From: Gramella jeungdoensis
GTDB lineage: Bacteria > Bacteroidota > Bacteroidia > Flavobacteriales > Flavobacteriaceae
Direction: 5' to 3'
Assembly: GCF_023805255.1 (NCBI RefSeq)
Contig: NZ_JAMSCK010000003.1
Span: forward strand, 558,001-622,000
Length of the DNA: 64,000 nucleotides
Shown: positions 46,093-53,286 of the stretch, piece by piece
Layout: each line of letters begins with the position of its first letter
Numbering within the stretch: position 1 is the first letter of the stretch
Position numbers and translations under genes: made by a program
Notes under the pieces: model-generated
Database searches by the model: none
Seen by the model: the letters and a program-made list of their open reading frames with translations, nothing else
Told to the model about the DNA's origin: nothing

Positions 46093-46908
46093 ATGAAAAA
46101 ATTCAATTTTCAGTTGTCGCTCCAAATCGTTCTTTGCTCTTTATTTCTTTTCGCGTTTAATGCATGCCAACCTGAAGACCCTATGGTCCAGGGAGAAGAA
46201 ATTATCCAATCCGATCTTAAGGCAAATCAAAGTGATCCGTCAGAAAAAGTCAATGATTTTTACGGACCAACACAGCCTATGGGAAATGGAATTGTTAGAA
46301 GTGTGGTTTCCATCAATCATGACGGGGAGCCCGTTGCTGTAGGAGTAGTTTTTACTGAAAAAGCTCTTGAAAACCTTCCTGATGAAGAACTTAATTTGAC
46401 CTTGCAATTGCACAGTAAGGCAGAAGGCTTGATTGTGGATCATGTTGATTTTGGATACAACCCCCATGGTCATGAAGGACCTGGATTCGCTGTGGAACAT
46501 TTTGACATGCATTTTTACTGGATTTCTGAGGAGGAAAAGCTAAGTATTCCATTTGCTATCGGTATGGATGATCTTCCCGATGCGAGTATATGGCCGGAAG
46601 GATATGGTCCCGATGTGGTAACCGTTCCACAAATGGGCAGGCACTGGCTGCATGAATCATCATTTTCTTCAACCTTTGATCAAACATTTATTTATGGCTC
46701 TTACGATTCAGAATTCATCTTTTATGAACCTATGATTACGATGGAATATCTTAAGGCTAAAAATTTTGAGGATTCGTACGGAATCATACCATTAGGTGCT
46801 TATGCCGAGCCGGCTTACTATGCCAACTCATACGAGATAAATTATGATTCGGTTAAAAAGCAATACAGGGTTATGCTTGCTGATCTATTCTGGGCAGGAG
46901 GGTCATAG
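46093..46908 (+). CDS. Lipoprotein with TTHB210-like domain
   Basis: 271 residues. Lipobox FAFNAC ends the signal at about 25. The main domain has a His-rich stretch DFGYNPHGHEGPGFAVEHFDMHFYW (about 121-143 region), which resembles the TTHB210-like family with its conserved HxDxHFY motif that may bind a metal. The C-terminus contains YGSYDSEFIFYEPMITMEYLK and ends with a beta-strand. Probable envelope protein, function unknown. Single gene with a terminator at 46937. Confidence 0.65.
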   Translation: MKKFNFQLSLQIVLCSLFLFAFNACQPEDPMVQGEEIIQSDLKANQSDPSEKVNDFYGPTQPMGNGIVRSVVSINHDGEPVAVGVVFTEKALENLPDEELNLTLQLHSKAEGLIVDHVDFGYNPHGHEGPGFAVEHFDMHFYWISEEEKLSIPFAIGMDDLPDASIWPEGYGPDVVTVPQMGRHWLHESSFSSTFDQTFIYGSYDSEFIFYEPMITMEYLKAKNFEDSYGIIPLGAYAEPAYYANSYEINYDSVKKQYRVMLADLFWAGGS

Positions 46909-46936
46909 AAAAAAGCAAGTATGAATATTCTACAAG

Positions 46937-46961
46937 GCCATCCAAATTGGATGGCTTTTTT
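46937..46961 (+). terminator. Rho-independent terminator
   Basis: Stem GCCATCC/GGATGGC (46937-46943, 46949-46955) with loop AAATT and six T. Confidence 0.9.
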
Positions 46962-47020
46962 CGTATGATTTACTCCGATCAAAAAAAGCTATCTTAGGGC
47001 TTTCTTAAATTTTTTTATTC

Positions 47021-48580
47021 ATGATCAAAAAATCACTTACGGCAGTTTTAGTTCTGTTTCTTAGTGTTTCTGCAAGCCCGGTATTGGCTCAGCAGGAAAT
47101 AATCGAAAAAATTGTAAAGGAAGCTGAAAACAATTCTCAGCTTGAAATACTCGCTCATGAGTTACTGGATGTTGTGGGACCCCGACTGGTGGGAACTCCG
47201 CAGATGGCCAATGCTCATAACTGGGCAATTCAAAAATATGAAGGCTGGGGTATTCCCGCCCGAAAGGAAGAGTGGGGAAAATGGAAGGGCTGGAAAAGAG
47301 GCATTACCCATGTTGACCTTATCTCGCCAAGAATTCAGAGTCTGGAGGCAAGACAGCTGGCATGGAGTCCATCCACAGGGAAAAAAGGAGTGACTGCTGA
47401 AGTGATTATTTTGCCAGAGGCTGAAGATTCGATTGGCTTTGCGAATAAAATAAAGTCAGTTAAAGGGAAGTTCGTGATGATATCCATGCCCCAGCCAACG
47501 GGAAGACCTGATGATAACTGGGAAGAGTGGGCCACACCTGAATCTTTTGAAAAGATGAAAAGGGAACGTGACTCTCTGGATAAATTATGGGATGCACGAT
47601 TGGAAAGAACAGGCTATGGGCGACGGGAATTACCTAAAGCTCTGGAAGAAGCTGGTGCGGAAGGGATAATAACCTCCTACTGGTCCAGAGGCTTTGGAGT
47701 GAATAAAGTTTTTTCGGCCTATACCGAGGAGATCCCAACCATTGATATTTCGCTTGAAGATTATGGTTTGTTATATCGACTTGCCAAATACGGCAATAAA
47801 CCGGAAATTAAAGTAGTGTCAGAATCAACAGAGGGGGGAGAAGTCCCAACCTTTAATACTATTGCAGAAATCAAGGGAACCGAAAAACCGGACGAATATG
47901 TGATCCTTTCAGCTCATTTTGATAGCTGGGATGGGGCTACCGGGGCTACCGACAACGGCACAGGTACCCTGGTGATGATGGAAGCAATGAGAATACTCAA
48001 GAAGATTTATCCAAACCCTAAAAGGACCATTCTGGTAGGTCACTGGGGAAGCGAGGAACAGGGACTAAACGGTTCAAGGGCTTTTGTTAAGGATCATCCG
48101 GAGATTGTTGAAAATGTGCAGGCATTGTTCAACCAGGATAATGGTACAGGAAGAGTGGTGAATATTTCAGGGAACGGTTTTCTGCATGCTTACGATTATC
48201 TTGGCCGATGGCTTTATGAAGTTCCCGAGAAGGTTACCTCACATATTGAAACCAATTTCCCGGGAACCCCGGGAAGAGGAGGTTCAGATTATGCCTCTTT
48301 CGTTGCCGCAGGTGCTCCTGCCTTTAACCTGAGTTCATTAAGCTGGGATTACTGGAATTACACCTGGCATACCAACAGGGATACTTATGATAAGATTGTT
48401 TTTGATGATGTGCGTAATAATGTGATCCTAACAGCTGTGCTGGCATATATGGCGAGCGAAGATCCTGAAAGGACTTCAAGAGAGAAAATAAATCTTCCGG
48501 TTAGCAGAAGAACAGGGGAGCAGATGACCTGGCCAGAGCCCAGGGATGCTGAAAGAAGGGGAATGCTCGAGGAAAAGTAA
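47021..48580 (+). CDS. M28 family metallopeptidase (carboxypeptidase Q-like)
   Basis: 519 residues. Signal peptide 1-24 (VLAQ). A protease-associated insert (about 120-270) precedes the M28 domain. The zinc ligands are His299 and Asp311 (HFDSWDGATGATDNGTG), Glu346 near the catalytic Glu in HWGSEEQG (341-348), Asp373 (NQDNGTG) and a His in WHTNRDTYD. It releases N-terminal or C-terminal amino acids from dipeptides in the periplasm, like plasma carboxypeptidase Q. It is a single gene between two convergent units. Confidence 0.92.
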   Translation: MIKKSLTAVLVLFLSVSASPVLAQQEIIEKIVKEAENNSQLEILAHELLDVVGPRLVGTPQMANAHNWAIQKYEGWGIPARKEEWGKWKGWKRGITHVDLISPRIQSLEARQLAWSPSTGKKGVTAEVIILPEAEDSIGFANKIKSVKGKFVMISMPQPTGRPDDNWEEWATPESFEKMKRERDSLDKLWDARLERTGYGRRELPKALEEAGAEGIITSYWSRGFGVNKVFSAYTEEIPTIDISLEDYGLLYRLAKYGNKPEIKVVSESTEGGEVPTFNTIAEIKGTEKPDEYVILSAHFDSWDGATGATDNGTGTLVMMEAMRILKKIYPNPKRTILVGHWGSEEQGLNGSRAFVKDHPEIVENVQALFNQDNGTGRVVNISGNGFLHAYDYLGRWLYEVPEKVTSHIETNFPGTPGRGGSDYASFVAAGAPAFNLSSLSWDYWNYTWHTNRDTYDKIVFDDVRNNVILTAVLAYMASEDPERTSREKINLPVSRRTGEQMTWPEPRDAERRGMLEEK

Positions 48581-48583
48581 AGA

Positions 48584-49735
48584 TCAGGCAAGCTTTGCTT
48601 TGAGATTCCTGGCTGCGCTGGTGTATCCACCGTTGCCTCCATCTACGAAATGTATATGATCGTTTGTCTGAAGGTCCCAGACATAACAGGACAGGATGCT
48701 CTGGCGGCTAACATGATATCCGTATTTTATTTTTGAGGCACTTTCCAGGTGGTCAAGATATTCCAACAAGGATTTTCGCTGACTGGAAGTGCCTGTTATT
48801 ACAGTATTTATACGACCATCAATGGTAAGATTGTCGGTTAGTTCCACCAGTTTTTGTATGTAATTCCTTCCTGCCTGTGTTTTCTTGAGGTAGATCTCAC
48901 CGAAGCGACCCATCAGCCAGTTCCTGATAAGATAAGAGGGGTCCGATTTTCCCAGTTTTGCCTTCATTTCGGCACGTATCTGTCTAAGGCTGGCTTTCAA
49001 TTTTAATTTTGCGGCTGTGATAGGTTTTCTTTGCAGCGGGCTGCCATATATCTTATCAATTTTCTTCAGAACCTTGGAGTAGACGATGCTTGGTTCTTCA
49101 TTTCCGCATCCGTCAATGATCAAACTTATAACTTCCTGATCATTTCTTGGAGGCTCTATCCTGTCCCATTTACATTCCATTCCCGAGAGGTCCAGTTCTA
49201 CACTGTCTAAATTAAGGCTCTGTGCGCTCTCATTTCCCTTGATCTGTTGCTCTGCGAACTGTAAGCCTTTCCCCAGCACCAGGGGTATATTCAACAGACT
49301 GGTGATTTGTGTTCTGGCTAATTTCAACTCCAGGTTGTGATTATAAACCTCGCTTACCGGAACATTACCTACCCTGAGATCAAGACCAAAATTATCGGAA
49401 CTATTGGTTTTATGCTTTGATAGCACAGTCAAAGACTTTTCAAGTAAGTCTTCCGGGATAATTAAAACAGAACCATCGCCTCCAAAGAAGAAAGGAACCC
49501 GAACGTTGGATTTGAATGCCTGGTTTAGTACAGCAATTACACTTCCGGTGGCAACCAGATTTACTTCATGATGATGTCCTTTTTGGATAGCACTGGTTGA
49601 ATCGCGTATATCCGAAACCAGAATATGCCAGTTCTGAGGCACTTCATTGAACAAAGCCTTTTTAGCTACCAGTTTGCTTACCGGTAATTTATGGACTAAT
49701 AGATTAGAATAGAAATCATTGTTGCTGGCTGACAT
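48584..49735 (-). CDS. DUF3095 protein with cyclase-like motifs
   Basis: 383 residues, typical for DUF3095, no signal peptide. VSDIRDST (40-47) with Asp42 and FFFGGDGSVLII (82-93) resemble the metal-binding Asp strand and the GDG turn of class III nucleotidyl cyclases, so an ancestral cyclase or GGDEF-like fold is likely. The C-terminal half has helical IRAEMKAKLG and YHVSRQSILSCYV. I infer a nucleotide-handling function; no published activity is known to me. The end is 4 bp from the convergent M28 gene. Confidence 0.8.
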   Translation of the reverse strand: MSASNNDFYSNLLVHKLPVSKLVAKKALFNEVPQNWHILVSDIRDSTSAIQKGHHHEVNLVATGSVIAVLNQAFKSNVRVPFFFGGDGSVLIIPEDLLEKSLTVLSKHKTNSSDNFGLDLRVGNVPVSEVYNHNLELKLARTQITSLLNIPLVLGKGLQFAEQQIKGNESAQSLNLDSVELDLSGMECKWDRIEPPRNDQEVISLIIDGCGNEEPSIVYSKVLKKIDKIYGSPLQRKPITAAKLKLKASLRQIRAEMKAKLGKSDPSYLIRNWLMGRFGEIYLKKTQAGRNYIQKLVELTDNLTIDGRINTVITGTSSQRKSLLEYLDHLESASKIKYGYHVSRQSILSCYVWDLQTNDHIHFVDGGNGGYTSAARNLKAKLA

Positions 49736-49792
49736 AAATCACTGGTTGTAGACTCGATTAATTATTAGAACTTGTCCACCAAGCTAAAAAAA

Positions 49793-50149
49793 TTAAAGTT
49801 CGGCACCTACAGGTTTGGAGCAGTCATGTCCCGGTTCACCATGCGGAGGATTGAGCTTTGGAGTTGCACTGTTTAGCCTCACAGGAGAAGTAGTCATATC
49901 CTGCTGTGTGGTTGAAGCGCTGGCTTTATCTAAAGGAGCCCCAACAGGCAGGTCACAGCGGTGGCCTTCTTCTCCATGAGCAGGATTATACTTCAGGTCT
50001 GAAGTCTTGGCCATGTTCTCTTTCATCTCTTCGGCTGATGCTGTAGTGGTTTCTTCAACTCCTGCCTTTTTCTCTTCCTCTTTACATGAGTAAATAAACA
50101 CGGATATAACACTAAGGACAATGATTGATAATTTTTTCAGATTTTTCAT
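49793..50149 (-). CDS. Lipoprotein with twin NPxHGExGHxC motifs
   Basis: 118 residues. Lipobox SVFIYSC ends the signal at about residue 22. After an Ala/Glu-rich linker two nearly identical modules follow: NPAHGEEGHRCDLPVGAPL (about 54-72) and NPPHGEPGHDCSKPVGAEL (C-terminus). Each has two His and one Cys spaced H-x4-H-x-C, a pattern suited to metal binding. Similar motifs recur in small Bacteroidetes lipoproteins, but I do not know a named domain. Located between the DUF3095 and DUF1028 genes on the same strand. Confidence 0.6.
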   Translation of the reverse strand: MKNLKKLSIIVLSVISVFIYSCKEEEKKAGVEETTTASAEEMKENMAKTSDLKYNPAHGEEGHRCDLPVGAPLDKASASTTQQDMTTSPVRLNSATPKLNPPHGEPGHDCSKPVGAEL

Positions 50150-50182
50150 AACGGGTAATTTGCTGATATAAAGATATTTAAT

Positions 50183-51172
50183 TTATTCGATAATTCTCAG
50201 TAGCTCTTCTTCAGAAATTGTTAGGATACCCGATTTAGGAAGCCTCCTCAACATTTCTTTCCAGTTAGCGTCTTCTTCAAAGACATGGTCAAAGATAGGT
50301 TTTGCCTCTTCTATTCTGCCGCTATTAGCAAGAGCCACTGCCTTCCAGAATTTCATTTCAAGATTTTCAGGAAACATTTTTTCTGCTGCTCCGTATTCCT
50401 TCAGCGCCTTGTCCATATTGCCGGCTTCAACGGCCAGATCACCCTTGTTCATATGCTCATAGGCTCTGGCTACCTTTAGCAGTCGTCCCAGTTCCCGGAT
50501 CGGGTTTTTATGATCGTCTACCCTTAGGTCGATCTTTTTATCTTCCCAGCTTTTATTGGTCTTTTCGGGACCTACTACAATTAGCGCAGCTGACTGTTTT
50601 CCCCGGATATCACCTCCGGCTTTCTGAGCAGCCTTGAGTACTTCCATCACTCTTTCAGCAAGAGGATAATCTGAATATCTCATAAAGGCTTCAGCCATGG
50701 CAGGAACCACCTTATCATTCAGCATCATATTTGCCTGAACAGAGAAGTTCTTTCCGGTGAGATCTTCTGCAGCTTCCACGCAATTATTACCGGTAAAGGC
50801 TGAAACACTGCCATGAGCGTCCAGGAAAGCAACCTGCCTGTAATCCCTTCCCTCGTCTTCTTCTACCATCTGTGTGAGTGCCTGTTCGGCCGATAATCCA
50901 TTAGCCATGAGTTCCAGTCCCTGAGGTCCGTAGGCCGGATTAACAAACGACTGTGTAGCCACTACGCCAACACCGGATTTTCCCCAAGGCACTAGCGAGC
51001 CCACCGAAAACCAGTGGCTTTGTACAGCAACAGCCATTTCCCCTGTGACTGTATCTCTTGCCACTATGGAATAAGTATGTGCAAAGGCATCTTTTTCAAC
51101 CCCAATATTCTGAGCTTGTATCGAGGTGAAACTTATAAGTAACAGGCAAAAGAGAAAGTAAAGCTTTTTCAT
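50183..51172 (-). CDS. DUF1028 family protein with helical C-terminus
   Basis: 329 residues. Signal peptide 1-20 (SIQAQ). DUF1028 core (about 25-230): THYSIVARD-like start AHTYSIVARDTVTGEMAVAVQSHWFSVG, VVATQSFVNPAYGPQGLELMANG and FTGNNCVEAAEDLTGKNFSVQANMM. The fold resembles Ntn-hydrolases, though the activity is unknown. The last 90 residues are TPR-like (about 240-325, KGDLAVEAGNMDKALKEYGAA). Likely periplasmic. Confidence 0.85.
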   Translation of the reverse strand: MKKLYFLFCLLLISFTSIQAQNIGVEKDAFAHTYSIVARDTVTGEMAVAVQSHWFSVGSLVPWGKSGVGVVATQSFVNPAYGPQGLELMANGLSAEQALTQMVEEDEGRDYRQVAFLDAHGSVSAFTGNNCVEAAEDLTGKNFSVQANMMLNDKVVPAMAEAFMRYSDYPLAERVMEVLKAAQKAGGDIRGKQSAALIVVGPEKTNKSWEDKKIDLRVDDHKNPIRELGRLLKVARAYEHMNKGDLAVEAGNMDKALKEYGAAEKMFPENLEMKFWKAVALANSGRIEEAKPIFDHVFEEDANWKEMLRRLPKSGILTISEEELLRIIE

Positions 51173-51206
51173 AGTTTTTTCAGATTTGCCTAAAGATACT
51201 AAAAGC

Positions 51207-51896
51207 CTAGAAGCTATGATGAAGACTCAGCTGAATTTGACCTTTGCTGATACTATTTGAGGTTTGTTCCATAAATCCAGCCTGGACTTTTAGGTTGTCT
51301 TTTATTGAATATCCCAGGGCACCATATAGACGGTTGCGATCAAAAATCTCTACACGTCTTCCATCGCCTATATCTTTTTGGCCATTGATGAACACTTCGT
51401 TATAGAATGCCAGATATATGGAGTTTTTATCCAGATTGGGCTGATTTAGTGGGATATTTAGAAATAGATTATACCGATATCTAGTTCTGAAATCCTGATC
51501 TTCCACCCATCGCTGCTCATACCTGAATCTGTGTTTTAAATAAATTCTGTTTGAAATTTTATGAGGGAGCAAGGCTTCCTGATAAATTCGGCTCTCTGAT
51601 GAGGTGTCGTTAGAGTCACCGAATTCACCGGAAGTTATATTTCCATAACCCAGGGTAAGCTTAAGGTTGGAATTTGGGCTGTAGGTTACTCCTGCCCTAA
51701 GGAGAAGTTGTTCCAGGTCCCCCATGACGTCCCAGTTACGATATTGTACATCACCCTGAAGCCCGAATTTTGATTCTCCAAAATCGGTATTCCAAAAATA
51801 CATATACCATCCACCCAACTTGTCCTCATCAACCTGAGCCTGGGAATTAAAACAAATAAATAACGAAAATAGTAGTAGTGTAAATAATTTTTTCAA
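51207..51896 (-). CDS. DUF2490 outer-membrane beta-barrel protein
   Basis: 229 residues assuming the TTG start at 51896 (LKKLFTLLLFSLFICFNSQAQ gives a normal signal peptide); the frame is open upstream to 51944 but those residues are not signal-like. The mature part starts with DEDKLGGWYMYFWN and keeps DUF2490 features: RNWDVMGDLEQLLLRAGVTY, LGYGNITSG, RYEQRW and a C-terminal aromatic end (LSLHHSF). An outer membrane barrel of unknown function. No ATG is suitable. Confidence 0.78.
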   Translation of the reverse strand: MKKLFTLLLFSLFICFNSQAQVDEDKLGGWYMYFWNTDFGESKFGLQGDVQYRNWDVMGDLEQLLLRAGVTYSPNSNLKLTLGYGNITSGEFGDSNDTSSESRIYQEALLPHKISNRIYLKHRFRYEQRWVEDQDFRTRYRYNLFLNIPLNQPNLDKNSIYLAFYNEVFINGQKDIGDGRRVEIFDRNRLYGALGYSIKDNLKVQAGFMEQTSNSISKGQIQLSLHHSF

Positions 51897-51959
51897 AACC
51901 TGAATTTTTTTGGTAAATATAATTCCGCCCAAACTCAGGCACAAGTTTCAAAAAAGATA

Positions 51960-52262
51960 CTATTGATTTTTAACTTTTGTAACATTTAGATAAACCGGAC
52001 CTCCATCAACAGGATAACCCTCAATTTTTGTGGCGGTTATGGTAACTTTTTGTCCTTCATACTGGCTCAGGTCTACTGCCTCACTTTTAAGCGCATAAAA
52101 TTCATCTCCAGTTTCCAGGGTATGAGTACCGTACTGGTAACTGGTAATTCCGGTGGGTTGAATAGTACCCGAATATTGCTGACCTTCATCGGTATTTCCA
52201 GACCCGCAGCTGGTATTGAATAAAATAAGAATTCCTATTGCTAAGCTTGAAAATAACTTCAT
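51960..52262 (-). CDS. Small hypothetical lipoprotein
   Basis: 100 residues. Lipobox LFNTSC ends the signal at about residue 19. The mature part is a short beta-rich domain with TGITSYQYGTHTLE, DEFYALKSE, LSQYEGQKVTITATKIEGYP and YLNVTKVKN, resembling an OB-fold of the kind seen in small envelope lipoproteins. Function not recognised. Close behind the DUF2490 gene on the same strand, with a 63-bp gap. Confidence 0.65.
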   Translation of the reverse strand: MKLFSSLAIGILILFNTSCGSGNTDEGQQYSGTIQPTGITSYQYGTHTLETGDEFYALKSEAVDLSQYEGQKVTITATKIEGYPVDGGPVYLNVTKVKNQ

Positions 52263-52362
52263 AAAGAATATTTTATGGATTGCTCTAAGTTAAGCTTTGT
52301 AATCTATAAGTAAAAATCTAAGATTTATACTTATGGTCTTTTATTTTCTTACCGAAACCTAT

Positions 52363-52370
52363 TATTTTTG
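52363..52370 (+). promoter_or_regulatory. TATTTTTG -7 element of the tRNA-Arg gene
   Basis: TATTTTTG matches TAnnTTTG and ends 11 bases before the mature tRNA start at 52382. Confidence 0.6.
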
Positions 52371-52381
52371 TGAGCCTGAAT

Positions 52382-52453
52382 GGCCTCATAGTTCAATGGA
52401 TAGAATAGAAGTTTCCTAAACTTTAGATCCAGGTTCGATTCCTGGTGAGGCTA
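52382..52453 (+). tRNA. tRNA-Arg (anticodon CCT)
   Basis: 72 nt. The acceptor stem GGCCTCA (52382-52388) pairs with TGAGGCT (52446-52452), with one G-U pair. D arm GTTC/GAAT, anticodon stem GAAGT/ACTTT with loop TTCCTAA (anticodon CCT, reads AGG), T arm CCAGG-TTCGATT-CCTGG, discriminator A at 52453. CCA is not encoded. A terminator hairpin follows at once. Confidence 0.95.
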
Positions 52454-52460
52454 CTTTTGA

Positions 52461-52498
52461 CCAAACCCTGAAGTTCGATATCTTCAGGGTTTGGTTTT
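52461..52498 (+). terminator. Terminator of the tRNA-Arg gene
   Basis: A perfect 13-bp stem CCAAACCCTGAAG (52461-52473) with its complement (52482-52494), then TTTT. Confidence 0.85.
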
Positions 52499-52672
52499 AT
52501 ATGGTTGTTGCCTTTTGATGGATTTGCCCGGTCAATTATAAAACCTCTTCGCATTATCTCTCGTATATTTTCTTGAGACGAACACATTTATTACTTTAAA
52601 GGTTTAATGTCCAAAGGCTGGTATTAATAAGGATAAAAAATAGAGTTTCATTGTAATCTTAAAGTCAGATAA

Positions 52673-53053
52673 ATGCAAATAGAAAGGATTTTTTTAGTAG
52701 ATGATGAGGCAATTATTAATGCAATACAGACTAAAATTGTTAATAGACACTTTTCTAATCTACAAATCAGTAAGTTCAGTTCTGCCGAAGAGGTTTTAAA
52801 AATCCTGCCTCAAATAGACTATAAGCCCCTGATTTTTCTTGATCTCAATATGCCAATTATGGACGCTATTGATTTTTTAAAAAGATTGGAGATGCTTCAA
52901 CTTAAAGTATATCCGGTAATTTATATTCTTACCTATTCTCAAAATCCAGAGGAATTAGAGTTTGTAAAAAATCACAGCTTAGTCCGGAATGTGCTTTTTA
53001 AACCGCTCGATGAAGAAAAGATTAATCTGATAAAAAAAGAACAGCAGTTATAG
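52673..53053 (+). CDS. Stand-alone response regulator receiver protein
   Basis: 126 residues, a single REC domain. The acidic pair is Asp10/Asp11, the phosphoacceptor is Asp57 (LIFLDLNMP), the switch Thr87 is in ILTYSQN, and Lys110 is in LFKPLD. No output domain, so it would act like CheY or Spo0F through protein contacts. No histidine kinase lies nearby. It stands between tRNA-Arg and ppdK; a possible stem-loop follows the stop (53053-53074). Confidence 0.9.
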   Translation: MQIERIFLVDDEAIINAIQTKIVNRHFSNLQISKFSSAEEVLKILPQIDYKPLIFLDLNMPIMDAIDFLKRLEMLQLKVYPVIYILTYSQNPEELEFVKNHSLVRNVLFKPLDEEKINLIKKEQQL

Positions 53054-53090
53054 GCTAAAACAAAACCTTTAGCCAACGAAAGTTTTTTTT
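53053..53090 (+). terminator. Possible terminator after the receiver gene
   Basis: Stem GGCTAAA/TTTAGCC (53053-53059, 53068-53074) is followed, after 8 bases, by eight T. The gap between stem and T-run makes this uncertain. Confidence 0.4.
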
Positions 53091-53286
53091 CGAGCTAAAA
53101 CAATTTCTCTACTCATTTTTACAAGGCTAACCTCTAAAATCTCAAGATGAATTGAGATAAAGCCGCGCTAAATTTGTAACTTTCTGTTAAAAAGCCACTT
53201 AGATGATTTTTGTCATTCTATCTGAACCCTTTCTTCCCTAATTTCAAGCCAGAACTTTCCCTTTTTTCATTCTAAATTATACCACC

